64,000 nucleotides of DNA, from assembly GCA_947626745.1 (NCBI GenBank), contig CANQTF010000007.1, positions 47,084-111,083 of the forward strand, written 5' to 3'. Made by a program: the position numbers and the translations under genes. The notes beneath the pieces were generated by a model, which was not told the origin of the DNA, made no database searches, and was given only the letters and a program-made list of their open reading frames with translations. How positions within the stretch are numbered: the first letter of the stretch is position 1; each line of letters opens with the position of its first letter. This DNA comes from an uncultured Lachnospiraceae bacterium (GTDB taxonomy: Bacteria; Bacillota; Clostridia; Lachnospirales; Lachnospiraceae). Below, in pieces: positions 43,429 through 52,279 of the stretch.

Positions 43429-44499
43429 ATGGTTGAGATGCTGGCGGAAGCGCAGAAGGAGCTGTTGAAATATCCTTACAGGAATATGGCTTATCGACTG
43501 AAGAGAACCGTGAAGCTGCTGATGGGAAGGCAGACAGAGCCTAATGACCGATACAACTGGCCGAACGGGCTTTTGGCTTTGGGGCTTTTGGACTGCTATG
43601 CGGCATATGAGAACGGCGTACGGCTCGAAAAGGCACAGGCGGAGGATATCCTGACCGCGGTCCGCACCTACTGCGACCGCTGGATCGCGGAAGGCTGCAG
43701 GATGCATTATCTCGACAATGCGATAAACGGCACGGTGCTGACAGCGCTGCACCGTATCACGGGCGAGGACAGATACAGGGAAGCGGCGGACAAGGCAGCG
43801 GAGTATCTGCTGCATCATGAGACCGACGGTGCAGGAAGTCTGCCTTACAGGCCGGCGCAGCATAACGGTCATATCTATGCGGACGGTATCGGTATGATAT
43901 GCCCCTTCTTATGTGAGTACGGCATTACTTACAAAAATGAGGAAGCCGTTCGTCTTGCCGTGACACAGATCCGGAATTTCCTTGCTCTTGGTATGGATAA
44001 AGATACCGGACTGCCCTATCACGGATATCGGTATGAAAACGGAGTAAAATATGGTATTATTGGATGGACGAGGGGAACCGGCTGGCTGATGCTGGGTATG
44101 GCACAGACGCTTGCCTGTCTGCCGGAAAGCCATTCGGAGCGGGAGTTTATCCGGAATGCATTCTGCGCACTTGCGGACCGGGTGGCGGCTTATCAGGCGG
44201 ACGACGGCCTGTTTCGCTGGCAGCTTTGCGCCAAGGAAGGGCCGGCGGATACTTCCGGAACGGCGATGATCTTATCTGCTGTCGCCGGAGCGGTCCGCGC
44301 CGACGTGATCGATGATGCACACATGTCTGATGTACATCGCGGAAAGACAGCGCTGCAAGGTCATATAAAGGGCGGCAAGGTATACGGCGCTATGGGGGAA
44401 TGCCAGGGCTTCGGCATGTATCCGCAGGTATACGGGGCGTATCCGTGGTCTTTGGGGCCGGTCCTGTCGCTATTTTGCGCTGCGGACGCATATCGCTGA
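43429..44499 (+). CDS. GH88/GH105-like glycoside hydrolase without signal peptide
   Basis: About 356 residues forming an (alpha/alpha)6-type barrel. D96 in HYLDNAINGTVL and D152 in YADGIGMICPFL are spaced like the catalytic pair D88/D143 of the GH105 enzyme YteR, and RGTGWLMLGMA follows near R215. GH105 enzymes hydrate and cleave unsaturated uronyl residues. No signal peptide or TM helix is seen, so it would act in the cytoplasm, odd in a biosynthetic operon. ATG 43429 has AGGAGAAGGA upstream; the frame is open to GTG 43351, which overlaps the Wzx stop. Confidence 0.72.
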   Translation: MVEMLAEAQKELLKYPYRNMAYRLKRTVKLLMGRQTEPNDRYNWPNGLLALGLLDCYAAYENGVRLEKAQAEDILTAVRTYCDRWIAEGCRMHYLDNAINGTVLTALHRITGEDRYREAADKAAEYLLHHETDGAGSLPYRPAQHNGHIYADGIGMICPFLCEYGITYKNEEAVRLAVTQIRNFLALGMDKDTGLPYHGYRYENGVKYGIIGWTRGTGWLMLGMAQTLACLPESHSEREFIRNAFCALADRVAAYQADDGLFRWQLCAKEGPADTSGTAMILSAVAGAVRADVIDDAHMSDVHRGKTALQGHIKGGKVYGAMGECQGFGMYPQVYGAYPWSLGPVLSLFCAADAYR

Positions 44500-44527
44500 A
44501 AACAGGCGGATTTGTAAGAGGTTAGGC

Positions 44528-45655
44528 ATGAGAGTATTGATCTTAAATCCGATATTATATACGTCGGAGACGGATAGGATACCCAAGACGGATTCTGTCA
44601 AGGATACTATGATATATGCGCTTTGCGAAGGATTTGTTCAGAATGGCGATGAGCCCGTTCTGGTGGCGGCGCAGGATTACAGGCCGGTAAATGACGAGGC
44701 ATATCCTTTTCCGATCCTATGGATGCCGTGCAAATTCCGCAGGATATTTAAACCGCGGTGTCTGCCGTTTTTGAAAGGATTGGGAGGCTATCTGCGAAAA
44801 CATGCCTGTGAATACGACTATATTATTTCCAGTGAAGTTTTCTCCATGCTTACACTTACAGCGGCATTGTATGCCCGCGGCAGATTGATCATCTGGCATG
44901 AATTGGGCGCTCACAACAATATCCTGAAAAAGATCCCGTCCAGACTGTGGTATCATGTCGTCGCGAGGATATTTATGAAAAATATTCCTGTTGTGCCAAG
45001 ATCGGACAGAGCGAGGACATTTATCCGGCGCTTTTGCGATCCTGTCCTTGATGTGACCATAGATCACGGCGTCGATCTGGAAAAAGTGGTTCCCGACAGT
45101 GCGAAAGAAGATTACTTCGTGGTTGTATCACAGCTTATTGAGCGCAAGCATATAGATGATATCATACGGATCTTCGGCGATTTTTGTGAGAGATCAAAGA
45201 AAAAATATGAATTGAAGATAATCGGAGACGGCATTCTGCGGGAAGAACTGCAGCGGCTGGCTCAGGATATGGGGCTTGCGCAGAGCGTGCGGTTTTACGG
45301 AAAACTGAACCATGAAAAGCTGATGCCGATCCTTGCCAAGGCAAGGGCGATGCTTGTCAATACGAGCAAAGATAACAGTATGGTCTCTATCGTGGAGAGT
45401 ATTGCGGCGGGAACGCCTGTAATCACCACCCCTGTTCCCTTTAATGCGGCTTATATTGAAAGCGAAGGACTCGGCATCGTGAAAGACCGATGGACATTTC
45501 GGGAGTTGGAAGAGATCTGCGGCAGGAACGAGTACTATGTGGAACGGTGTATCCGTTATCGGGATAAACTCAGTAATCGATATCTTGCCGGACAGTTTGA
45601 TCTGATAGGAGACAGTTTGGCGGACAGATCGAAACAGAGAGCGGATAAGAGATGA
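44528..45655 (+). CDS. GT4 glycosyltransferase
   Basis: A 375-residue GT-B protein: RVLILNPILYTSETDRIPKTD, IWHELGAHNNILKKIPS, FVVVSQLIERKHIDDIIRIF and KIIGDGILREELQRLAQ. The EX7E glutamate pair is altered: the first Glu is replaced (SKDNSMVSIVESIAAG), which still occurs in functional GT4 members. A 28-bp gap separates it from the GH105-like gene. It overlaps the GT26-GT4 fusion by ATGA. Donor is unknown. Confidence 0.83.
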   Translation: MRVLILNPILYTSETDRIPKTDSVKDTMIYALCEGFVQNGDEPVLVAAQDYRPVNDEAYPFPILWMPCKFRRIFKPRCLPFLKGLGGYLRKHACEYDYIISSEVFSMLTLTAALYARGRLIIWHELGAHNNILKKIPSRLWYHVVARIFMKNIPVVPRSDRARTFIRRFCDPVLDVTIDHGVDLEKVVPDSAKEDYFVVVSQLIERKHIDDIIRIFGDFCERSKKKYELKIIGDGILREELQRLAQDMGLAQSVRFYGKLNHEKLMPILAKARAMLVNTSKDNSMVSIVESIAAGTPVITTPVPFNAAYIESEGLGIVKDRWTFRELEEICGRNEYYVERCIRYRDKLSNRYLAGQFDLIGDSLADRSKQRADKR

Positions 45656-47538
45656 GATATTGTACGATCTTGGGAACAAATATCAATGTGACAAATATGC
45701 AGGAGACGACGGATTACCTGACCGGTAATCTGGAACAGCTTCGCGGCTCCTATGTGTGCGTTTCCAATGTGCATACTACTGTCATGGCATATAGGGACGA
45801 AGCGTACCGCGCAATACAAAACAACGCGGCTATGGCGCTGCCGGACGGGAAACCTCTGTCTATCGTGAGCCGAAAGAGAGGCTATACAGAAGCGCAGCGG
45901 GTGCCCGGCCCCGATTTGATGCCGGAGCTCTTTCGACTGTCGGCGGCAGGAGGATACCGGCATTACTTTTACGGCAGCACCGAAGATACGCTGAAAAAAC
46001 TGAAACGCAATCTTAAGGAAAAGTATCCTTTTCTGCAGATCGCTGGTATGTACGCGCCTCCTTTCAGACCGCTCACGGACGAAGAGGACAGGCGGATCGT
46101 CCAGCGGATCAACGATGCGAAACCGGATTTTATCTGGGTGGCATTGGGAGCGCCCAAGCAGGAAAAGTGGATGAGCCAGCATCAGGGAAAAGTGAACGGG
46201 GTGATGCTTGGCGTGGGCGCCGCCTTTGATTTTATAGCAGGAACGGTGAAGCGTGCGCCACGGTGGATGCAGGAGATGTGTTTAGAGTGGCTGTATCGTA
46301 TCATGCAGGATCCCGTCAGATTGATACCGCGATATTTCAGCACTAACCTGACTTTTTTGAGCAAGGTATTTCTGGAATCGAGAGCCTTGAAAAAGCAGAA
46401 GCTTAAAGTGGCGATGATCGGCCATAAAAGGATACCGTCCAGAGAGGGCGGTGTGGAAGTGGTGGTGGAGGAGCTGGCTGCCAGACTGGTAGAGAAAGGT
46501 TACAGAGTAGATGCTTACAATCGCTCAGGATACCATGTTTCCGGCAAAGAATATGGCAACAGCAAAAAGAAATATTATAAAGGGATAAGAGTGATCGTCA
46601 TTCCGACGTTTAAAAACGGCAAGCTAAATGCGATCGTATATTCCTTTCTTGCGTCGCTGCGGGCGCTTTTCGGCGGATATGATGTGATACACTATCATGC
46701 GGAAGGGCCTTGCGCTACGCTGTTTATACCCAAAATATTTGGGATACGGGTGGTGGCGACCATCCATGGGCTTGACTGGCAGCGTGCCAAATGGGGTAAT
46801 TTTGCATCGCTGGTGTTAAGGTTCGGGGAGAAAATGGCGGCCCGTCATGCGGACGAGGTGATCGTACTGTCCCGTAACGTGCAGAAATATTTTGAGGACA
46901 CCTATGGCAGAAAGACCAGATATGTTCCCAACGGCATAGCAAGACCACAGATACAGGGCGTCCGGGAGATCGCAGATAAGTTCGGCCTTGAAAAGGACGG
47001 TTATATTCTGTTCCTTGCCAGGCTCGTACCGGAAAAAGGGCTGCATTATCTGATAGAAGCGTTTATGCAGTTGGAGACAGACAAGAAGCTGGTGATCGCC
47101 GGCGGCAGCAGCCATTCTTTTGAATACATGAAGCACATCAAAAAGATTGCCGAAAAAGATCGGCGGATCGTCATGACGGATTTCGTTCAGGGCAGGGTAT
47201 TGGAAGAATTATATTCCAACGCATACCTGTTTGTGCTGCCGAGCGATGTGGAAGGCATGGCGATTAGCCTCTTGGAGGCAATGAGTTACGGAAACTGCTG
47301 TCTTGTCAGCGATATCAAAGAAAATCTCGAAGTGGTGGAGGATAAGGCGGTTTCTTTCCGCAGAGGAGATGTCAAAGATCTGAGAGATAAGCTGAGAGAA
47401 CTGCTGGCCAATCCGGATAAAGTGGCTGCATATAAGGCTCAGAGTTCGGATTTCATATGCAATAAATATAATTGGGATTCCATGGTGGAGCAGACGGAGG
47501 CGCTTTATCGGTCTGCGATAAAGAAGGTGCTGACATGA
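45652..47538 (+). CDS. GT26 (WecG/TagA/CpsF)-GT4 fusion glycosyltransferase
   Basis: A single 628-residue frame with two catalytic domains. Residues 1 to about 240 are a GT26 domain: VSNVHTTVMAYRDE, ALPDGKPLS with D65 (the base position of TagA), YFYGSTEDTLKKLK, and WVALGAPKQEKWM. Residues about 248-628 are a complete GT4 domain: LKVAMIGHKRIPSREGGVEVV, DGYILFLARLVPEKGLHYLIEAF and the EX7E signature DVEGMAISLLEAMSYG. GT26 enzymes add HexNAc or HexNAcA to lipid-linked sugars. The fusion would add two sugars in tandem. The stop overlaps the next start (ATGA at 47535). Confidence 0.88.
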   Translation: MRYCTILGTNINVTNMQETTDYLTGNLEQLRGSYVCVSNVHTTVMAYRDEAYRAIQNNAAMALPDGKPLSIVSRKRGYTEAQRVPGPDLMPELFRLSAAGGYRHYFYGSTEDTLKKLKRNLKEKYPFLQIAGMYAPPFRPLTDEEDRRIVQRINDAKPDFIWVALGAPKQEKWMSQHQGKVNGVMLGVGAAFDFIAGTVKRAPRWMQEMCLEWLYRIMQDPVRLIPRYFSTNLTFLSKVFLESRALKKQKLKVAMIGHKRIPSREGGVEVVVEELAARLVEKGYRVDAYNRSGYHVSGKEYGNSKKKYYKGIRVIVIPTFKNGKLNAIVYSFLASLRALFGGYDVIHYHAEGPCATLFIPKIFGIRVVATIHGLDWQRAKWGNFASLVLRFGEKMAARHADEVIVLSRNVQKYFEDTYGRKTRYVPNGIARPQIQGVREIADKFGLEKDGYILFLARLVPEKGLHYLIEAFMQLETDKKLVIAGGSSHSFEYMKHIKKIAEKDRRIVMTDFVQGRVLEELYSNAYLFVLPSDVEGMAISLLEAMSYGNCCLVSDIKENLEVVEDKAVSFRRGDVKDLRDKLRELLANPDKVAAYKAQSSDFICNKYNWDSMVEQTEALYRSAIKKVLT

Positions 47539-48743
47539 GAATACTGATCGTCAATAAGTTTCTGCATCCCAACGGCGGATCGGAGACCTATATTTTCAAA
47601 CTTGGCAGACAACTGCAGGATATGGGGCACGAGGTGCAGTACTTCGGTATGGAGCACGAGGGCAGGATCGTGGGAAACCGGGCGGAATGTTACACGTCGG
47701 ATATGGATTTTCATACCGGCGGGCTCAAGAAGTTCCTGTACCCTTTCCGCATCATCTATTCACGGGAGGCGGCGCAAAAACTTAGACGGGTACTTGATGA
47801 TTTCAAGCCGGATGCGGTCCACCTGAATAATTTTAATTTTCAGCTGACGCCGTCCGTGATCTATGCGATCAGAAAATGGGACAGGAAGCGTGGGAAAAAA
47901 ACGGCGGTCATATACACCGCCCATGATTCGCAGTGGGTATGTCCCAATCACCTTATGCTGATCCCGGCGACCGGGGAGCGGTGTTTCAGATGCGAGGGAG
48001 CGAGGTTCGGCAACTGTGTGAAGAACAGATGTATTCACAATTCGCGGATAAAGAGTATTCTGGCGGCTGCGGAGGCCAGGCTGTATCATGTGCTGAAGAC
48101 TTACCGGCAAGTGGATGCAGTCGTCTGCCCGAGCCGGTTTATGGAAAGCCGTCTTGCGACGGACGTGATACTTGAAGATAGGCTTAAAACAATATATAAT
48201 TTTCTGGATAAGGATTCGCCGGGAGAGACGGTAAAAAAAGATTATGTGCTGTACTTCGGCAGATATTCCGAAGAAAAGGGCGTCCGCACCCTGCTTGCGG
48301 CATGCAAAGCCCTGCCGGAGATCCCTTTTGTGTTTGCCGGAAACGGACCCTTGGAGGATGAGATCTGTCACCCGAATATCCGAAAGATCGGATTCCTGCG
48401 GGGGAAAGAATTATCGAAGGTGGTCAGTGAGGCAAGATTCAGCATATTTCCGTCGGAGTGCTATGAAAATTGTCCTTTCACGGTCATGGAATCCCAAAGC
48501 TATGGGACGCCCGTGATCGCCGCCGCTATCGGCGGTGTGCCGGAGCTTGTGCAGAACGGCGTGACGGGAGAACTCTTTGAACCCGGCAATGTGGAAGAAT
48601 TGACAGATAAAATAAGCAATCTGTGGGGAGATCCTTCTCTGTGTGAGAAGTATGCGGCGGCGTGCAGATCGGTCTCCTTTGATTCTGTGGAAACGTACTG
48701 CAATAAACTATTGGAGATATACAGAGGTGTTTTGAATGGGTAA
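47535..48743 (+). CDS. GT4 glycosyltransferase with cysteine-rich insert
   Basis: About 402 residues: RILIVNKFLHPNGGSETYIFK, AVHLNNFNFQLTPSVI, YTAHDSQWVCPNHLML, VLYFGRYSEEKGVRTLLAA and a GT4 signature ending CYENCPFTVMESQSYG. Between the domains sits a cluster CFRCEGARFGNCVKNRC, which may bind zinc; this insert is seen in a subset of GT4 enzymes. The start is the ATG overlapping the fusion stop; upstream in-frame codons lie inside that gene. It overlaps the radical SAM gene by 8 bp. Donor is unknown. Confidence 0.85.
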   Translation: MRILIVNKFLHPNGGSETYIFKLGRQLQDMGHEVQYFGMEHEGRIVGNRAECYTSDMDFHTGGLKKFLYPFRIIYSREAAQKLRRVLDDFKPDAVHLNNFNFQLTPSVIYAIRKWDRKRGKKTAVIYTAHDSQWVCPNHLMLIPATGERCFRCEGARFGNCVKNRCIHNSRIKSILAAAEARLYHVLKTYRQVDAVVCPSRFMESRLATDVILEDRLKTIYNFLDKDSPGETVKKDYVLYFGRYSEEKGVRTLLAACKALPEIPFVFAGNGPLEDEICHPNIRKIGFLRGKELSKVVSEARFSIFPSECYENCPFTVMESQSYGTPVIAAAIGGVPELVQNGVTGELFEPGNVEELTDKISNLWGDPSLCEKYAAACRSVSFDSVETYCNKLLEIYRGVLNG

Positions 48744-49743
48744 ACGGACTTTGTACGGAACGGTCATCGTGACATATCGGTGTAATGCAAGATGTAATAT
48801 GTGTGATTGCTTTAAAGATCCGAGCAGACCGGAAGAGGAGATCACGCTGGAGGATATTAAGAAGCTGCCCGAGATGGCTTTTACCAACATTACCGGCGGC
48901 GAACCTTTTATCAGACAGGACATCCCGGATATCGTGCGGGAACTGTACAAAAAGTCTGACCGGATCGTCATCTCCACCAACGGCTATTTCACCGATCGGA
49001 TCATCGCGCTGTGCCGTGAATTTCCCAAAGTCGGCATCCGCATCAGCATTGAGGGCTTACAGGAGACCAACGATAAGATCAGAGGTATCCCGGACGGTTT
49101 TCGCAGAGGCTATGATACCTTGAAGACGCTGGTCGATATGGGGCATCCCGATGTGGGCTTTGGTATGACGGTGCAGGATATGAACTGTGAGGATCTGGTG
49201 CCTTTGTATGATATTGCCAACGACATGGGCATGGAATTTGCTACCGCCACATTGCACAATTCCTTTTATTTCAGAAAGACGGACAACAGGATCGACGACA
49301 AGTATAAGGTGGCACAGAACTTTGAAAAGCTGATCAATGAGCTGCTCAGGAGCCGTTCTCCGAAAAAATGGTTCCGGGCATACTTTAATCACGGACTGAT
49401 CAATTATATTTATGGCAATAAGAGACTGCTCCCCTGCGATATGTCCAAGAATGCGTTTTTTATCGATCCGTTCTGTGACGTGATCCCCTGCAACGGTATG
49501 GCAGAGAAAGCGGTGATGGGGAATCTGCGAGAGCAGTCATGGGACGAGCTGTGGCATTCCGAACAGGCCGAGAAGGTGCGCGAATGCACCCGCAAGTGCG
49601 ACAGGAACTGCTGGATGATAGGGAGCGCGTCGCCGGCCATGCACAAGTATATCTGGGTGCCCGCGTGGTGGGTGCTCCGGCATAAATTCCTAAAGGGCGG
49701 GAAGTACAGCCTGAAAGAGAATAAGTTTATCGAGGAAACGTAA
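48736..49743 (+). CDS. Radical SAM protein with SPASM-like C-terminus
   Basis: A 335-residue protein with the [4Fe-4S]-binding triad C16-x3-C20-x2-C23 (YRCNARCNMC), ITGGEPFIRQDI for SAM binding, ISTNGYFTD and RISIEGLQETNDKIRG. Further cysteines in RLLPCDMSKNAFF, CDVIPCNGMAEK and CTRKCDRNCWM suggest auxiliary clusters of the SPASM/twitch kind. It is embedded between a GT4 and a Wzy-like gene, so it may modify a nucleotide or lipid-linked sugar (dehydration, epimerisation or deoxygenation). The substrate is unknown. It overlaps the GT4 gene and lies 6 bp before the Wzy. Confidence 0.82.
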   Translation: MGKRTLYGTVIVTYRCNARCNMCDCFKDPSRPEEEITLEDIKKLPEMAFTNITGGEPFIRQDIPDIVRELYKKSDRIVISTNGYFTDRIIALCREFPKVGIRISIEGLQETNDKIRGIPDGFRRGYDTLKTLVDMGHPDVGFGMTVQDMNCEDLVPLYDIANDMGMEFATATLHNSFYFRKTDNRIDDKYKVAQNFEKLINELLRSRSPKKWFRAYFNHGLINYIYGNKRLLPCDMSKNAFFIDPFCDVIPCNGMAEKAVMGNLREQSWDELWHSEQAEKVRECTRKCDRNCWMIGSASPAMHKYIWVPAWWVLRHKFLKGGKYSLKENKFIEET

Positions 49744-49749
49744 GCGGCG

Positions 49750-51267
49750 ATGGAGAATGGCGGTAAGATCAGTATCGGCATAAATGAAATCTTATATTAC
49801 TGTTTTTTTGGTCTGCTCTTTTTTGCGAAGGGCTTCGGGCTTTATGACGGGCAGCCTGTTTTTAAGCTGTTTCTTGTTGCGGCGGTTCTATGCCTTGCTG
49901 CTAAATTTATGACAGAGAGCTATTCGGTCCGTGAGATTGTGATCATGGGGCTGATTTTGATCATCTCCGCCGTGACCTATGTGACCTCGGGCGATAAAGG
50001 TCTGCTGTTGTACGGGCTGATGCTCGTGGGCGTGAAAAATGTCGATAAGAAATCTCTGCTGCGCCTGGCGCTCGCGGTCTGGAGCGTATCGTTTGCGCTG
50101 TTGTGGTTAGTCTCTCTGACACATATGGAGCACACCGCTTTTCGTGTGGCGCGGAAACTCGGTATGGCTCATATATTCCGTTGGAGTATGGGCTATGCGC
50201 ATCCTAATGTGCTGCATATCTCCTATCTGATCCTGACCGCCCTGATCCTTCTTGTTCTGGGTGAAAGGATAAACAGAAAATGGTATCTTATTTTGACTGC
50301 CGGGAATCTGTTCGTATTTCTGTATTCGGTCAGCTATACAGGCGCGGCTATCGTATTTTTGTTGCTGATAGGGCGTGGGTATCTGCAGTTTAGGAAGAAG
50401 ATCGGCGTATTCGAGAAGATTCTGCTCGGGGCGGTATTTCCGGCGTGCGTGCTCCTGTCTGTCACAGGGCCGCTTTTCCTTCACGGCAAGGCTTTCCTGC
50501 TGCTGGATCAAGTCCTGAATACCAGATTGACGCTGGCAAAGTATTATTTAAAGCCTGAGTATATCAGCCTGTTCGGAAGAAGACTGTCGGAGATCACAAG
50601 CGCGCAGTTGACGATGGATAACGCCTATGTATTCTGTCTGATTGCTTACGGCATCATACCGTTTATCGGCGTCTGCATTCTGTATATGTATCTGATCGTC
50701 CGGCTGCTTAAGCAGGATGAAACGGTGATGCTGGTGGTGGTGCTCGCTTTGGCGGCGGCAGGGCTCACCGAGCCGTTCCTGTTTAATACCGCATTTAAGA
50801 ATATCGCCTTTGTATTGATCGGGCAGGAGATCTACAGAAGTTTGGGCGGAAGAAAAGACAGGGAGATCGGTATTTGCCTCGGGAGAGGGCGAAAGATCGA
50901 CATGGATCTTACAGGCGCGGCACAGATGTGCCGGACAGTCCGGACGCGTCTGGAGCGGAAGAAACGCGTACTTTCTGCCGGGATCCTGGCAGGTGTCATA
51001 ATTGCAGCTGCGGCCGCCCTAACGGTCGATCTGCCGAAAGGGTATGTAACGGCGAGAGACAACTGTGAAGATATCACGGAAGATATTATCCGATATGAGG
51101 AGGATGCGCCGGAATATATGGGCTATGAGCGTATGGGCGATTTTGAGCCGGGCGATGAGATACAGTATTTTTCCGGAGATATCGTGCGGATGGAGCGGAT
51201 ACGGCTCGTTGCCATGTGTGTGCTGCTCGGCGGTCTGTTGGGCGGGATATTGGCGTTCATCATATAA
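49750..51267 (+). CDS. Wzy-like polymerase with C-terminal TM hairpin extension
   Basis: A 505-residue protein. Residues 1 to about 375 form a ten-helix polymerase-like domain: GYAHPNVLHISYLIL, YSVSYTGAAIVFLLL, and a large loop with RLSEITSAQLTMDNAYVF. This matches the 33256 polymerase layout. After a cytoplasmic basic linker (RTRLERKKRVL) comes a helix (about 418-436), an acidic loop of about 50 residues and a last helix (about 483-503). The extension is topologically like a short Wzz/chain-length regulator but has no recognised motif. It ends the Wzx/Wzy set of region D. Confidence 0.72.
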   Translation: MENGGKISIGINEILYYCFFGLLFFAKGFGLYDGQPVFKLFLVAAVLCLAAKFMTESYSVREIVIMGLILIISAVTYVTSGDKGLLLYGLMLVGVKNVDKKSLLRLALAVWSVSFALLWLVSLTHMEHTAFRVARKLGMAHIFRWSMGYAHPNVLHISYLILTALILLVLGERINRKWYLILTAGNLFVFLYSVSYTGAAIVFLLLIGRGYLQFRKKIGVFEKILLGAVFPACVLLSVTGPLFLHGKAFLLLDQVLNTRLTLAKYYLKPEYISLFGRRLSEITSAQLTMDNAYVFCLIAYGIIPFIGVCILYMYLIVRLLKQDETVMLVVVLALAAAGLTEPFLFNTAFKNIAFVLIGQEIYRSLGGRKDREIGICLGRGRKIDMDLTGAAQMCRTVRTRLERKKRVLSAGILAGVIIAAAAALTVDLPKGYVTARDNCEDITEDIIRYEEDAPEYMGYERMGDFEPGDEIQYFSGDIVRMERIRLVAMCVLLGGLLGGILAFII

Positions 51268-51309
51268 TGCAAGATCCTTATAGTTGATAGAGCCGATGAG
51301 GAGAACACT

Positions 51310-52230
51310 ATGGACAGCAGAATGAATATCGTTTTTTGCTTTGATGAAAAGATGGCGGCGCCGGCCTGTGTCGCAGCGGCAAGTCTGTTGGATGCTAAGA
51401 AGCCGGATGAACATTATGATATCTATTGTGTATGCAGTGGACAGGCAAAGGAACAGATCCCGTATATGCGGAAGATAATAGAGGACAGGGACGGCAAAAG
51501 CATCCTGACAGTCTGCGATGCGCCGGCGTCCTATGAGCATGGCTATGAAGTGCGCGGAGTGACGAAAAGTACATATCTCAGACTATGTATCCACCGGCTG
51601 CTCCCTGAACTTGATAAAGTGATCTATGTAGATGTGGACGTACTTTTCAGAGCGTCCTTGTCAGAACTTTGGGATCTACAGATGGAGCAGTTTCTGCTTG
51701 CAGGGGTAAAGGGAGCCAATAATTTTAAGAATACATGGGAAGTGCTTGAGAAGAAGGGATATGCGAAAGAATTGGAGGGAATGCAGGGGCAATATATCAA
51801 TGGCGGCGTCCTTGTAATGAACCTGAAAGCGATACGTGATTTTGATCCGGATGACAGGTGGATGGCTATGGCACAAAAACAGTACCATTATCAGGATCAG
51901 GATATCCTGAACATTACGTGTAAGGGCAGGATAGCATATCTGCCGCTCTGCTATAATGTGGCGGCGCATCTGGAAAAGAAAGATTTCAATATGTATCACA
52001 CGGAAGGTATCTACACCGAAGAAGAGGCGGCGGATGCATGGGCGGATCCGCGCATACTCCATTATACCGGAGAAAAACCCTGGAACAACAGGGGTGTCAA
52101 TAAAGCGCGCTATTGGTGGGATTATGTGGAGTCGCAGAAGGATCTTGACGGACTGTTTGATAAACGAAAAATAATGAACAGGAAAACGACAGGATTGGCC
52201 GGTAAGATCAACAGGCATCTTCCGTGGTAA
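51310..52230 (+). CDS. GT8-family glycosyltransferase
   Basis: A 306-residue retaining GT-A enzyme (LgtC-like): MNIVFCFDEKMAAPACVAAAS, STYLRLCIHRLLPELDKVIYV, the metal motif DVD (D108-V-D110), GQYINGGVLVMNL, and ILHYTGEKPWNN. Typical members transfer galactose or glucose from UDP-sugars. Length is normal. It follows the Wzy gene by 42 bp. Transcription probably reads through from upstream, as no clear promoter is seen. Confidence 0.88.
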   Translation: MDSRMNIVFCFDEKMAAPACVAAASLLDAKKPDEHYDIYCVCSGQAKEQIPYMRKIIEDRDGKSILTVCDAPASYEHGYEVRGVTKSTYLRLCIHRLLPELDKVIYVDVDVLFRASLSELWDLQMEQFLLAGVKGANNFKNTWEVLEKKGYAKELEGMQGQYINGGVLVMNLKAIRDFDPDDRWMAMAQKQYHYQDQDILNITCKGRIAYLPLCYNVAAHLEKKDFNMYHTEGIYTEEEAADAWADPRILHYTGEKPWNNRGVNKARYWWDYVESQKDLDGLFDKRKIMNRKTTGLAGKINRHLPW

Positions 52231-52279
52231 CAAGTAGGGTGCCACAGCGGTAACGGCTTCTGAAGAGAGGGTATGATAT

